The notes under the pieces: generated by a model | The model's database searches: none | What the model saw: only the letters and a program-made list of their open reading frames with translations | What the model was told of the DNA's origin: nothing | Shown: piece after piece, positions 1 through 8,751 of the stretch | Layout of the letters: each line of letters starts with the position of its first letter | Position numbering within the stretch: the stretch's first letter is position 1 | Source: Xanthomonas sp. DAR 35659 | GTDB lineage: Bacteria; Pseudomonadota; Gammaproteobacteria; Xanthomonadales; Xanthomonadaceae | Direction of reading: 5' to 3' | DNA: 64,000 nucleotides | Assembly: GCF_041242975.1 (NCBI RefSeq) | Contig: NZ_CP162488.1 | Coordinates: 3,524,001 to 3,588,000 of the forward strand | Translations under genes and position numbers: made by a program

Positions 1-41
1 GGGCTGTACTGCCTTGCCATCGGGATCTGCTGCGGTCGCGC

Positions 42-1166
42 TCAATGGCCGGTCTTCAGTTCCGTCCACAGCCGCGTGTACTGGCGGTCCACGTCCGGCG
101 GCATCACCGCCAGCGCGAACAACTTGGCCTGCACCTCCGCCGGCGGGTAGATAGTCCGGTCGCCGCTGATCGCCGCATCGATCAAAGGCAGCGACTTGGG
201 CACCGCATTGGGGTAGCTGACGAAGTTGGTGTTGGCCGCGGCCACTTCCGGAGTCAGCAGGTAGTTGATGAACTGGTAGGCGTTCTCCGGATGCTTGGCG
301 TCCTTGGGGATGGCCAGCATGTCGAAGAACTGCAGCGCTCCTTCCTTCGGGATCGAATAGCCGATGCGCACGCCGTTCTTGGCTTCCTCGGCGCGGTCGC
401 GCGCCTGCGCGATGTCGCCGGACCAGCCCACCACCAGGCAGGTGCTGCCCTTGGCCAGCGCGTCGATGTATTGCGAGGAATGGAAGTTCTGGATGTAGGG
501 GCGGATTTCCTTGAGCTTGGCCGCGGCCTTCTCGATCACCTTGGGGTCGGTGCTGTTCGGATCCTCGCCCAGGTAGTGCAGCACCGTCGGCACGATCTCC
601 GAGGCGGTATCGAGGAAGGTCACCCCGCAATCCTTGAGCTTGGCCAGATTCTTCGGCTCGAACACCAGCTCCCAACTGTCGACCACGTCGGTGTTGCCGA
701 ACGCGGCCTGGACCTTGTCCACGTTGTAGCCGATGCCGGTGGTGCCCCACAGGTACGGCACCGCATAGGTGTTGCCCGGATCCTGCTGGGCGATGCGCTG
801 CATCATCGCCGGGTCGAGGTTGGCCAGGTTCGGGATCTTGCGCTTGTCCAGCGGCAGGAACACGCCGGCCTGTATTTGCCGGCCGAGGAAGCTCAGCGAC
901 GGCACCACCACGTCGTAGCCGCTGCCGCCGGCCAGCAGCTTGGCTTCCAGCACCTCGTTGCTGTCGAACACGTCGTAGGTGACGTGGATGCCGCTGTGCC
1001 GCTCGAAGCCGGGCACGGTGCCTTCGGCGATGTAGTCCGACCAGTTGTAGACGTTCAATTGCTTGGCCTCGTCGGCGCCCGCCGCCGCGCCGCCCTCCGG
1101 CTCCGATCCGCCGCAGCCGGCCAGGCCCAGCACCGCCCACATCCCCGCTATCGCTCGCCACTTCAT
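42..1166 (-). CDS. spuE: Polyamine ABC transporter substrate-binding lipoprotein (SpuE/PotF family)
   Basis: Captures a polyamine outside the inner membrane and delivers it to an ABC importer. The 374-aa product starts with a lipoprotein signal (lipobox LAGC, Cys18), then LNVYNWSDYIAEGTVPGFE, the family's characteristic N-terminal strand with a Trp near the ligand site. The pocket segment YSIPKEGALQFFDMLAIPKD carries Phe280. The upstream in-frame extension is rejected because the lipobox fixes the start at 1166. It is the last of the visible spuABCDE genes. By analogy with Pseudomonas, spuFGH would follow beyond the left edge. Its paralogue at 1327-2463 is very similar, so this is a tandem duplication. 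Ligand specificity (spermidine by position) is inferred. Confidence 0.9.
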   Translation of the reverse strand: MKWRAIAGMWAVLGLAGCGGSEPEGGAAAGADEAKQLNVYNWSDYIAEGTVPGFERHSGIHVTYDVFDSNEVLEAKLLAGGSGYDVVVPSLSFLGRQIQAGVFLPLDKRKIPNLANLDPAMMQRIAQQDPGNTYAVPYLWGTTGIGYNVDKVQAAFGNTDVVDSWELVFEPKNLAKLKDCGVTFLDTASEIVPTVLHYLGEDPNSTDPKVIEKAAAKLKEIRPYIQNFHSSQYIDALAKGSTCLVVGWSGDIAQARDRAEEAKNGVRIGYSIPKEGALQFFDMLAIPKDAKHPENAYQFINYLLTPEVAAANTNFVSYPNAVPKSLPLIDAAISGDRTIYPPAEVQAKLFALAVMPPDVDRQYTRLWTELKTGH

Positions 1167-1326
1167 CGTCGTCTCCGATGCCGCCCGTCGCGGGCGGCGG
1201 TTGGCGGGACGCCGCATGGGCCGCGTCCCGGTGGTCCTCCCCCATTGGCGACCGCGCGCCGCGCGGCCGTACTGCGTGCAGGCGCGGCAGCGTCGCGCCG
1301 CGCCATGGACCACGGACGCGACCGGC

Positions 1327-2463
1327 TCAGCGGCCGGTCTTGATCTCCGTCCACAGGCGGGTATACAGCTTGTCCACCTCGGGCGGGTTGATCGAATAGG
1401 TGAACATCTTCGCCGCCACCTCCGGCGGCGGATAGATGGTCGGGTCGTTGCGGATCGCCGCATCCACCAGCGGCGTCGCCTTCGGCACCGGATTGGCGTA
1501 ATGGATGAAGTTGCTGTTGGCCGCGGCCACCTCCGGGGTCAACAGGTAGTTGATGAACTTGTAGGCGTTCTCCGGATGCTTGGCGTCCTTGGGGATGGCC
1601 AGCATGTCGAACCACTGCGGCGCGCCTTCCTTGGGAATCGAATAGGCCACGTGCACGCCGTTCTTGGCTTCCTCGGCGCGATCGCGCGCCTGGATGATGT
1701 CGCCGGACCAGCCCACCGCCAGGCAGGTGCTGCCGTTAGCCAGCGAGGTCACGTACTGCGAGGAGTGGAAGTTCTGCACGTAGGGGCGGATGCCCTTGAT
1801 CAGCGCCGCGGCCTTCTCGATCTTGGCGGGATCGGTGCTGTGCGGATCCTCGCCCAGGTAATGCAGCGCGATCGGGATCAGGTCCGAGGGCGTGTCCAGC
1901 AGGGTCACGCCGCAATCCTTGAGCTTGGCCAGGTTCTCCGGCTTGAACACCAGGTCCCAGCTGTTGGCGATGTCGGTGCTGCCGAACGCGGCCTTGACCT
2001 TGTCCACGTTGTAGCCGATGCCGGTGGTGCCGACCATGTACGGCACGCCGTACTTGTTGTCCGGATCCTGCTGCGCGATGCGCTGCATGATCTGCGGATC
2101 GAGGTTGGCCAGGTTCGGAATCTTGCTCTTGTCCAGCGGCAGGAACACCCCGGCCTGGATCTGCCGGCCGAAGAAGTTCAGCGTCGGCACCACCACGTCG
2201 TAGCCGCTGCCGCCGGCCAGCAGCTTGGTCTCCACCATCTCGTCGCTGTCGAACACGTCGTAGGTGACGGCGATACCGGTCTGCTTCTCGAAATCGGGAA
2301 TCGTGTTCTCGGCGATGTAGTCCGAGTAGTTGTAGACGTTGAGCACCTGCTCCCCGCCCGCCGCGGGCTTGCCGCCCTGGCCGCCGCTTTCGCCGCCGCC
2401 GGATCCGCCACAGGCGGCGAGCAACGCCGCGGAGAGGGAAAGAGTGAGCAGTCGCAGCTTCAT
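1327..2463 (-). CDS. spuD: Polyamine ABC transporter substrate-binding lipoprotein (SpuD/PotF family)
   Basis: Second polyamine-binding lipoprotein of 378 aa. A signal peptide ends in LLAAC (Cys18) and is followed by a Gly/Ser/Glu linker and LNVYNYSDYIAENTIPDFE. Near the pocket it has YSIPKEGAPQWFDMLAIPKD with Trp284 where the downstream paralogue has Phe. The start at 2463 is set by the signal peptide; seven extra in-frame residues upstream are ignored. It lies between spuC (99 bp away) and spuE (160 bp away) on the same strand, the Pseudomonas spuCDE order. Putrescine preference is inferred from position and from this aromatic residue, not proven. Confidence 0.9.
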   Translation of the reverse strand: MKLRLLTLSLSAALLAACGGSGGGESGGQGGKPAAGGEQVLNVYNYSDYIAENTIPDFEKQTGIAVTYDVFDSDEMVETKLLAGGSGYDVVVPTLNFFGRQIQAGVFLPLDKSKIPNLANLDPQIMQRIAQQDPDNKYGVPYMVGTTGIGYNVDKVKAAFGSTDIANSWDLVFKPENLAKLKDCGVTLLDTPSDLIPIALHYLGEDPHSTDPAKIEKAAALIKGIRPYVQNFHSSQYVTSLANGSTCLAVGWSGDIIQARDRAEEAKNGVHVAYSIPKEGAPQWFDMLAIPKDAKHPENAYKFINYLLTPEVAAANSNFIHYANPVPKATPLVDAAIRNDPTIYPPPEVAAKMFTYSINPPEVDKLYTRLWTEIKTGR

Positions 2464-2562
2464 TGCAGGTCTCCGCAGGTCCATGGGGAAGATCGGAAGA
2501 TACCGGCCGCGCGCGGCGCCGCCGGTGATGGGGTCACCCCTTCCAGACTAACCAGCGCCGGC

Positions 2563-3927
2563 CTATTTGCCCAGCGCCTGGGCGGTGTCCTCCAGCGCCA
2601 GCCAGGCCTTGTCGAACAGTTCGTCGACCTGGGCGCGGCTGAGGATCAGCGGCGGCGACAGTAGCATCGCATCGTTGGTCGCGCGCAGGATCAGGCCGCG
2701 GCGCAGGGCGTGGTCGCGGCACAGCGCGCCGACCTTGCCGCGCTCGGGGAAGTAGTGCCGGCGCGGCTTGTCCGGGACCAGTTCCAGCGCACCGATCATG
2801 CCGACGATGCGCGCCTCGCCGACCAGCCGGTGCTCGCCCAGCTCGGCCCAGCGCTGCGCCAGATACGGCGCGATCTCGCTGCGCGCGCGCGCGACGATGC
2901 CCTCGTCCTGCAGCAGGCGCAGGTTCTCCAGCGCCACCGCCGCGCACACCGGATGCCCCGAATAGGTGCAACCATGCGCCAGCTCCCCGCCCTGCTCCTT
3001 CAGGACCGTGGCCACGCGGTCGCCGAACATCGCCGCGCCGAGCGGGATGTAGCCGGAGGTGATGCCCTTGGCGATGGTCATCACGTCGGGCTGGAAACCG
3101 AAGTGCTGCGCGCCGAACCAGTCGCCGGTGCGGCCGAAGCCGCAGATCACCTCGTCGGCGACCAGCAGCACGTCGTAGCGGCGGCAGATGCGCTCGATCT
3201 CCGGCCAGTAGCTGCGCGGCGGAATGTACACGCCGATCGCGCCCATGATCGGTTCGCCGATGAAGGCGGCCACCCGCTCCGGGCCCAATTCCAGGATCTT
3301 GTCCTCCAGCCTTCGCGCGGCCAGCAGCCCGTATTCCTCCGGGTCCAGGTCGCCGGCGTCGCCGAACGGGTATGGCGGATCGATGTGGTGGATGTCGGGG
3401 ATCGGCAGGCCGCCCTGGCGATGCATGCCCTTCATCCCGCCGAGGCTGGCGCCGGCCATGGTGGTGCCGTGGTAGCCGTCGTGGCGGCCGATGAAGATGG
3501 TCTTCCGTGGCTGGTCCTGCACCGCCCAGAAGTGCCGCACCAGGCGCAGGATGGTGTCGTTGGCCTCGGACCCGGAGTTGGTGAAGAAGGCATGGTTCAA
3601 GTCGCCGGGGGTGAGCTCGGCGAGCTTGGCGGCCAGGCGGATGGTGGGCTCGGTGGTGCACTGGAAGAAGCTGTTGTAGTACGCCAACTGCTCCATCTGC
3701 CGCGCGGCGGCCTGGCCGAGTTCCTTGCGCCCGTAGCCGAGGTTGACGCACCACAGGCCGGCGAAGGCGTCGAGCAGTTTGTTGCCGTCGGCGTCCCAGA
3801 CGTAGGCGCCGTCGCCGCGGGTGAGGATGCGGGTGCCTTTCTGCGCCAGGGCGGCGTTGTCGTTGAACGGGTGCAGGTGATGCGCCGCATCCAGGTCCTG
3901 CAGGGCCCGCGTGTCTATCCGATCCAT
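2563..3927 (-). CDS. spuC: Class III PLP aminotransferase, putrescine/polyamine-pyruvate type
   Basis: Transaminates putrescine or a related diamine, probably with pyruvate as acceptor, giving 4-aminobutanal. The 454-aa product has the class III omega-aminotransferase pattern: TNSGSEANDT for cofactor phosphate binding, GRHDGYHGTT, LLVADEVICGFGRTG with the conserved Asp, and AKGITSGYIPLGA with the likely Schiff-base Lys287. The start at 3927 has GGAG six bases upstream. The reading frame stays open for 147 more codons through a CAACAG tract, but that is repeat DNA, not protein. Genomes often annotate such proteins only as aspartate aminotransferase family. Context between spuB and spuD supports SpuC. 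A 904-bp repeat complex separates it from spuB, so it may need its own promoter. Confidence 0.88.
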   Translation of the reverse strand: MDRIDTRALQDLDAAHHLHPFNDNAALAQKGTRILTRGDGAYVWDADGNKLLDAFAGLWCVNLGYGRKELGQAAARQMEQLAYYNSFFQCTTEPTIRLAAKLAELTPGDLNHAFFTNSGSEANDTILRLVRHFWAVQDQPRKTIFIGRHDGYHGTTMAGASLGGMKGMHRQGGLPIPDIHHIDPPYPFGDAGDLDPEEYGLLAARRLEDKILELGPERVAAFIGEPIMGAIGVYIPPRSYWPEIERICRRYDVLLVADEVICGFGRTGDWFGAQHFGFQPDVMTIAKGITSGYIPLGAAMFGDRVATVLKEQGGELAHGCTYSGHPVCAAVALENLRLLQDEGIVARARSEIAPYLAQRWAELGEHRLVGEARIVGMIGALELVPDKPRRHYFPERGKVGALCRDHALRRGLILRATNDAMLLSPPLILSRAQVDELFDKAWLALEDTAQALGK

Positions 3928-3941
3928 GTCCACTCCATGCT

Positions 3942-4149
<208 letters not shown>

Positions 4150-4168
<19 letters not shown>

Positions 4169-4395
4169 CTTACCGGGTTCCCTTCCGAGCGGCGGCCATG
4201 GCGGGGAAAAACCCCGCAGGGGCGGCGCACATGGATGTGCGCCGTTCGCGGCAGGGGCAGGATGCCCCTTCCGCGAATCCCCGTCATGGACGCGGACCTG
4301 GAGCGCGCAGCGCGGAAGGCGCTCGGCAGGGCGTGCTTTCTTTTGGTTACTTTTCTTTGCACGAGCAAAGAAAAGTGACCCGCCGCCAGGCGGAA
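4150..4395 (+). repeat. Intergenic repeat element, left copy
   Basis: About 240 bp that match, in inverted orientation, the stretch at 4525-4765. Shared landmarks include TTGCTTTTGA at the outer end, a central CACATGGATGTGC palindrome, an AGCGCG-rich block, and an inner hairpin with arms ACTTTTCTTTGC and GCAAAGAAAAGT. From memory, this element recurs in Xanthomonas genomes and yields spurious short ORFs. No gene is called in it. Confidence 0.75.
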
Positions 4396-4415
4396 GCCTT
4401 TGCTCTAGCGCTCTT

Positions 4416-4479
4416 GTAGGAGTGGCTTCAGCCACGACAGGCTGTACCAGACGTCTGTCGCGGCTGAAGCCGCTCCTAC
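4416..4479. repeat. GTAG-type REP dimer (SMAG-like)
   Basis: Two 25-bp units lie in inverted orientation. One begins GTAGGAGTGGCTTCAGCCAC and ends CGACAG; its mirror ends in GCCGCTCCTAC. Each unit has a five-base-pair stem around TTCA. The two units differ by a compensatory change (GTGGC/GCCAC versus GCGGC/GCCGC), which supports a conserved stem. The dimer sits near the centre of the large inverted repeat between spuB and spuC. GTAG-headed REPs are known in Stenotrophomonas and Xanthomonas. Confidence 0.85.
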
Positions 4480-4524
4480 AGTTCCCTCTTGATCCGGCAC
4501 GCAAAACCTAAAGCAACAGCAAAG

Positions 4525-4784
4525 CTTTCGCCTTACGGCGAGTTACTTTTCTTTGCTTGTGCAAAGAAAAGTAACCAAAAGAAAGCACACCCCGCAGCGC
4601 GCCCTCCGCGCTACGCGCTCCGGGTCCGCAGGCCCGGCGGGCATTTTTCGACGGCACATCCATGTGCCGGCGAAAAACGACGCGCATCCTGCGCGTCGCC
4701 CTTCGGGTATTCGCCCGCCGGACCTGCCGCGCTGAGGGGGCCCGGTAGATCAAAAGCAAAGCAGCAACAGCAACAGCAACAGCA
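4525..4784 (-). repeat. Intergenic repeat element, right (inverted) copy, with CAACAG tract
   Basis: Inverted copy of the left element. It contains the hairpin TTACTTTTCTTTGC / GCAAAGAAAAGTAA at about 4543-4575, the palindrome GGCACATCCATGTGCC near 4657, and ATCAAAAGCAAAGCAGCAAC at its outer end, leading into CAACAG units. It lies 3' of the spuB stop codon. No coding capacity is credible. Confidence 0.75.
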
Positions 4785-4831
4785 TGAGATTGCATGCCTT
4801 CTCGATCCGCCATCGCAAGCAAGGGCGGACC

Positions 4832-6214
4832 TCACACGTTCAACAACAAGAACTCCCGTTCCCACGAACTGATCACCCGGAAGAACGTCTCGTACTCCTT
4901 GCGCTTGACCGAAATGTACGCACGCACGAAACGTGGCCCCAGCAACTGCTGCAACGGCGCGCAGCGTTCCAGCTCGTCCAGCGCCTCGCCCAGCGAACGC
5001 GGCAACTGGAAACCCATCTCCTTGCCGTTGCCGCTGATCGGCGCGGTCGGCTCCAGCTTCTCGCGGATGCCCAGCAGCCCGCAGGCCAGCGTCGCCGCCA
5101 TCGCCAGATACGGATTGGCGTCGGAACCGGCGAAACGGCTCTCCACCCGCATGTTCTCGATCGTGTCGATCGGCACCCGCAACCCGCAGGTGCGGTTGTC
5201 GAAGCCCCACAGCACATTGCTCGGCGACACCTCGCCGAACATCAGCCGGCGGTAGGAATTGACGTTCGGCGCCAGCAACGCCATCGCCATCGGCACGTAC
5301 TTCTGCAGGCCAGCCAGGTAATGCGCGAAGGTGCGGCTGTACTCGCCCGCGCGGCGGCCGCTGAACACGTTCTTGCCGTGCTTGTCGACCAGGCTCTGGT
5401 GGATGTGCATCGCACTGCCCGGCTCGTTCTCCATCGGCTTGGCCAGGAACGTGGCGTACACGCCATGGCGCATCGCCGCCTCGCGCATGGTGCGCTTGAA
5501 CAGGAACACCTGGTCGGCGCGCGACAGCGCGTCGGAATGGGTGAAGTTGACCTCCAGCTGCGCCGCGCCCGATTCGTGGATCAAGGTGTCCACGTCCAGT
5601 TCCATCGCGTCGCAATAGTCGTACATCAGGTCCAGGATCGGATCGAACTCGTTGACCGCGTCGATCGAGTACGACTGCCGCGCCGTCTCCGGCCGGCCCG
5701 AACGCCCGGCCGGCGGTAGCAGCGGGAAATCCGGATCGGTGTTCTTCTGCACCAGGAAGAATTCCACCTCCGGCGCCACCACCGGCTTGAAGCCGATCGC
5801 GGCATACGCCTCCAGCACGCCGCGCAGCACATTGCGCGGCGCCAGTTCGTGCGGCTGGCCATCCTTGGTGTAGCAGTCGTGGATCACCTGCGCGGTAGGA
5901 TCGGTAGCCCACGGCACCATCCGCACCGTGTCCGGGTCCGGGCGCAGCTGCATGTCCGAGTCCGACGGCGAGGTCAGGTCGTAGTAGTCGTCGGGATACT
6001 CGCCGGTGACGGTGGTGGCGAAGATGCCCTCGGGCAGGCGCGTGCCGTAGTCGTGCGAGAACTTGGCGGCGGGGATGATCTTGCCGCGCGCATTGCCGGT
6101 GATGTCCGGCACCAGGCACTCGACCTCGGTAATGTGGCGATCTTTCAGCCAGCGGCGCAGCGAGCTTTCCTGCTGTTCGGGGGTGTTCTTGCGGGAGCGC
6201 GGGCGGCTGGCCAT
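4832..6214 (-). CDS. spuB: Glutamine synthetase-like gamma-glutamylpolyamine synthetase
   Basis: ATP-dependent ligase that joins glutamate to a polyamine amino group, the first step of the gamma-glutamylation route. The 460-aa protein has the glutamine synthetase catalytic fold: EVEFFLVQK (metal-binding Glu), GSAMHIHQSL, NVNSYRRLM and NPYLAMAATLACGLLGI. It starts RSRKNTPEQQ and then has a short beta-grasp domain with LVPDITGNARGKIIP. Unlike true GlnA it is an orphan beside amine genes. The start at 6214 leaves 10 bp after spuA; a longer start at 6262 would overlap spuA by 38 bp. It corresponds by position to Pseudomonas SpuB and resembles E. coli PuuA. Which polyamine it prefers cannot be read from sequence. 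Confidence 0.88.
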   Translation of the reverse strand: MASRPRSRKNTPEQQESSLRRWLKDRHITEVECLVPDITGNARGKIIPAAKFSHDYGTRLPEGIFATTVTGEYPDDYYDLTSPSDSDMQLRPDPDTVRMVPWATDPTAQVIHDCYTKDGQPHELAPRNVLRGVLEAYAAIGFKPVVAPEVEFFLVQKNTDPDFPLLPPAGRSGRPETARQSYSIDAVNEFDPILDLMYDYCDAMELDVDTLIHESGAAQLEVNFTHSDALSRADQVFLFKRTMREAAMRHGVYATFLAKPMENEPGSAMHIHQSLVDKHGKNVFSGRRAGEYSRTFAHYLAGLQKYVPMAMALLAPNVNSYRRLMFGEVSPSNVLWGFDNRTCGLRVPIDTIENMRVESRFAGSDANPYLAMAATLACGLLGIREKLEPTAPISGNGKEMGFQLPRSLGEALDELERCAPLQQLLGPRFVRAYISVKRKEYETFFRVISSWEREFLLLNV

Positions 6215-6224
6215 GGGGATCGTT

Positions 6225-6980
6225 TCAGTGCGTGCGGCGAGCCGCGTAGTGGCGACAGGCATCGCCGAAGGATTGGAAGATGCCCAGGTAGAACGGATCG
6301 TCGAGCACGCGCCATTCCGGGTGCCACTGTACGCCGAGCAGGAAGCCGGGGCCGATGCCGCGGAACGCCTCGATCAGGCCATCCGGCGCGCGCGCCTCCA
6401 CGATCAGGTCGCCGCCGAGGCGGGCCACGCCCTGCCCGTGCAGCGAATTGACCCGCGCATGGCCGCGGCCGGCGATCTCCTCCAGCCAGCCGCCCTCGCT
6501 CAACGTCACCTCGTGCGCCGGCGCGTACTGCAGCTCCAGCGGCGCCTGGGGGTCCTCGCGGTGATCGGACAGTCCCTGCACCGCATGCACCTTCTGGTGC
6601 AAGGTCCCGCCGAGGGCGACGTTGACTTCCTGGAAGCCGCGGCAGATCGCCAGGATCGGCAGGCCGAGCGAGATCGCCTGCGGAATCAGATCCAGCGTGT
6701 TGGCGTCGCGCGCCGGATCGTGCGGATTGCCCAGCCAACTCGGCTCGTCGCTGTAATGGTGCGGTTCGATGTTGCTGATCGCGCCGGTCAGCAGCAGGCC
6801 GTCCAGCCGCGCCAGCCAGTCGCGCGGCGCGATCGGCGGCTGCAACGAGGGGAGCAACAGCGGGGTCACGCCGGCGCCATCGACCGCCGCGCGCAGGTAC
6901 TTTTCCCCGGTGACCAGGAACGGATGTTGGCCGATGAGCTTGCGATCGGTCGGCACGCCGACCAGGGGCGATACGGCCAT
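6225..6980 (-). CDS. spuA: Gamma-glutamyl-gamma-aminobutyrate hydrolase, class I amidotransferase-like (SpuA/PuuD)
   Basis: Hydrolyses the gamma-glutamyl bond of glutamylated GABA or a related intermediate, releasing glutamate. The 251-aa protein has the peptidase C26 pattern: LLTGAISNIEPHHY early, the nucleophile elbow AICRGFQEVNVALGG with Cys113, and LLGVQWHPEWR with the catalytic His and Glu near the C-terminus. It is first in the minus-strand spu cluster and sits ten bases from spuB, so the two are co-transcribed. An AT-rich stretch at about 7020-7035 upstream could hold its promoter, but no clear boxes are visible. Confidence 0.92.
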   Translation of the reverse strand: MAVSPLVGVPTDRKLIGQHPFLVTGEKYLRAAVDGAGVTPLLLPSLQPPIAPRDWLARLDGLLLTGAISNIEPHHYSDEPSWLGNPHDPARDANTLDLIPQAISLGLPILAICRGFQEVNVALGGTLHQKVHAVQGLSDHREDPQAPLELQYAPAHEVTLSEGGWLEEIAGRGHARVNSLHGQGVARLGGDLIVEARAPDGLIEAFRGIGPGFLLGVQWHPEWRVLDDPFYLGIFQSFGDACRHYAARRTH

Positions 6981-7183
6981 GCGAAGAACTCGTGTGGCGT
7001 GCCGGCAACTTACCCCGGGCGTTTTATTTTTACAACACACCGCCGCCGTGCGCGGCGGGGACGGACACGCACTGCCGCGGCGCGCAGGCGACAGGCGGCG
7101 GCAGGACCGCCGATCGCAGGGGTGGAGCCCGGCGAGGCGAGATCCGTCCACCCTACACAGCGGCCAGCGCCTGTTGAGTATTC

Positions 7184-7210
7184 TTGACACGCATACGGCT
7201 CTGCTAAGCT
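7184..7210 (+). promoter_or_regulatory. Possible promoter for the spuI-like gene
   Basis: A perfect TTGACA box at 7184-7189 is followed by TGC-TAAGCT at 7202-7210, an extended minus-10-like element. The spacer to TAAGCT is 15 bp, shorter than ideal. The gene starts 26 bases downstream. Confidence 0.35.
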
Positions 7211-7235
7211 CGGCCCACTCCCGCAGGCCGCCGCC

Positions 7236-8615
7236 ATGACCCGCACGCACGACGCCCCGCACCTGCCCCCGGACGACGCCCGCACCCTGCAGCGCCTGCC
7301 CGACTGCGAGCAGATCGACCTGCTGCTGCCGGACGGCAACGGCCTGCTGCGCGGCAAGCGCATCACCCGCGACGCGCTGGACAAGGTGTATCGCGACGGG
7401 GTGTGCCTGCCGATGTCGCTGATCGGCACCGACATCACCGGCAATACGGTCGAGGAGACCGGCCTGGGCTACGACATCGGCGACGAGGACCGCCTGTGCT
7501 TCCCGATCCCCGGCACCCTGCGGCCGGTGCCGTGGGCGCCGGTGCCGTCGGCGCAGTTGCTGCTGGCGATGCGCGACGAGGCCGGCGACCCGCTCGATTT
7601 CGCCCCGCGCGAGGTGCTGGCGCGGGTGCTGGCGCGGCTGCGCGCGCGCGGGCTGACACCGGTGATCGCGGTGGAACTGGAGTTCTACCTGTTCGATCCG
7701 CGCGCCGATGCGCAAGGCCGGCCGCAGCCGCCGCTGCAGGCGCGCACCGGCCTGCGCAACGACAGCACCCAGGTCTATTACATGCAGGAACTGGACGACC
7801 AGCGCGGCTTCACCGACGCGGTCGCGCAGGCCTGCCGCGCGCAGGGCATTCCGGCCGACACCGCGGTCGCCGAGTACGCCCCGGGCCAGTTCGAGATCAA
7901 CCTCAAGCACCGCGCCGACGCGTTGGCCGCCTGCGACGACGCGGTGCTGCTGAAGCGCGCGATCAAGGCGATCGCGCAGCAGCAGGAGCTGCTCGCCAGC
8001 TTCATGGCCAAGCCGTTCGCGGCGCAGTCCGGCAGCGGCATGCACCTGCATGTGAGCCTGCTCGACACGGACGGCGCCAATGTCTTCACTGGCACCGCGC
8101 AGGCGCCGGCCGACGCCCTGCGCCACGCCATCGGCGGCCTGCAGCGCAGCGCCGACGACTGCCTGCTGCTGTTCGCCCCGCACGCCAACAGCTACCGCCG
8201 CTTCGTCGCCAACGCCTTCGTGCCGCTCAACGACAGTTGGGGCTTCAACAACCGCACCGTGGCGATGCGCGTGCCGCACAGCGATCCGGCCAATACCCGC
8301 ATCGAACATCGCATCGCCGGCGCCGACGCCAACCCCTACCTGGTCGCCGCGGCGGTGCTGGCCGGCATCGAGCACGGCCTGCGGCACCGTCACGATCCGG
8401 GTCCGCCGGTGCAGGGCAATGCCTATGCGCAGACCGCGATCCGCCAGCCCGACTGGCGCGGCGCGATCGCCGACTTCCTCGCCAGCGACTTCGTCGCCGA
8501 GCAGTTCGGCGCCCGCTTCCGCCACGTCTACGGCCAGCAGAAGCAGCGCGAGATGCTGGACTTCCAGGCACAGGTGAGCGACCTGGATTACCGCTGGTAT
8601 CTGCGGACGGTGTGA
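7236..8615 (+). CDS. spuI: Second glutamine synthetase-like gamma-glutamylpolyamine synthetase (SpuI/PuuA-like)
   Basis: Glutamate-amine ligase of the same family as spuB, 459 aa, divergently transcribed from spuA. Visible motifs are ELEFYLFDPR (metal ligands), QFEINLKH, GSGMHLHVSL, HANSYRRFV, NRTVAMRVP and GADANPYLVAAAVLAGIEHGL. The N-terminus LLPDGNGLLRGKRITRD replaces the beta-grasp loop of true GlnA. Pseudomonas carries an equivalent divergent synthetase, SpuI, beside spuA, which suggests the assignment. It is followed by the PuuB-like oxidase, which would act on its glutamyl-putrescine product. The relative roles of the two synthetases are unknown. Confidence 0.85.
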   Translation: MTRTHDAPHLPPDDARTLQRLPDCEQIDLLLPDGNGLLRGKRITRDALDKVYRDGVCLPMSLIGTDITGNTVEETGLGYDIGDEDRLCFPIPGTLRPVPWAPVPSAQLLLAMRDEAGDPLDFAPREVLARVLARLRARGLTPVIAVELEFYLFDPRADAQGRPQPPLQARTGLRNDSTQVYYMQELDDQRGFTDAVAQACRAQGIPADTAVAEYAPGQFEINLKHRADALAACDDAVLLKRAIKAIAQQQELLASFMAKPFAAQSGSGMHLHVSLLDTDGANVFTGTAQAPADALRHAIGGLQRSADDCLLLFAPHANSYRRFVANAFVPLNDSWGFNNRTVAMRVPHSDPANTRIEHRIAGADANPYLVAAAVLAGIEHGLRHRHDPGPPVQGNAYAQTAIRQPDWRGAIADFLASDFVAEQFGARFRHVYGQQKQREMLDFQAQVSDLDYRWYLRTV

Positions 8616-8621
8616 AGTGCC

Positions 8622-8751
8622 GGGAATCGGGAATGGGGAATGGAAAAAGCAACGGTACAGCTTCGGAGCCCGAGTCCATGACGGCCCTTCTCGCTACCTC
8701 GCCGCCATGACAGCCGCGTCCGCGACTCCCCATTCCCGATTCCCCACTCCC
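8622..8751. repeat. Inverted pair of GGGAATC-type heptamer arrays
   Basis: Three plus-strand heptamers (GGGAATC, GGGAATG, GGGAATG) occupy 8622-8642. Four complementary heptamers (GACTCCC, CATTCCC, GATTCCC, CACTCCC) occupy 8724-8751. The arrays are about 80 bp apart and can pair. The second array lies inside the 5' coding end of the oxidase. Confidence 0.8.
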
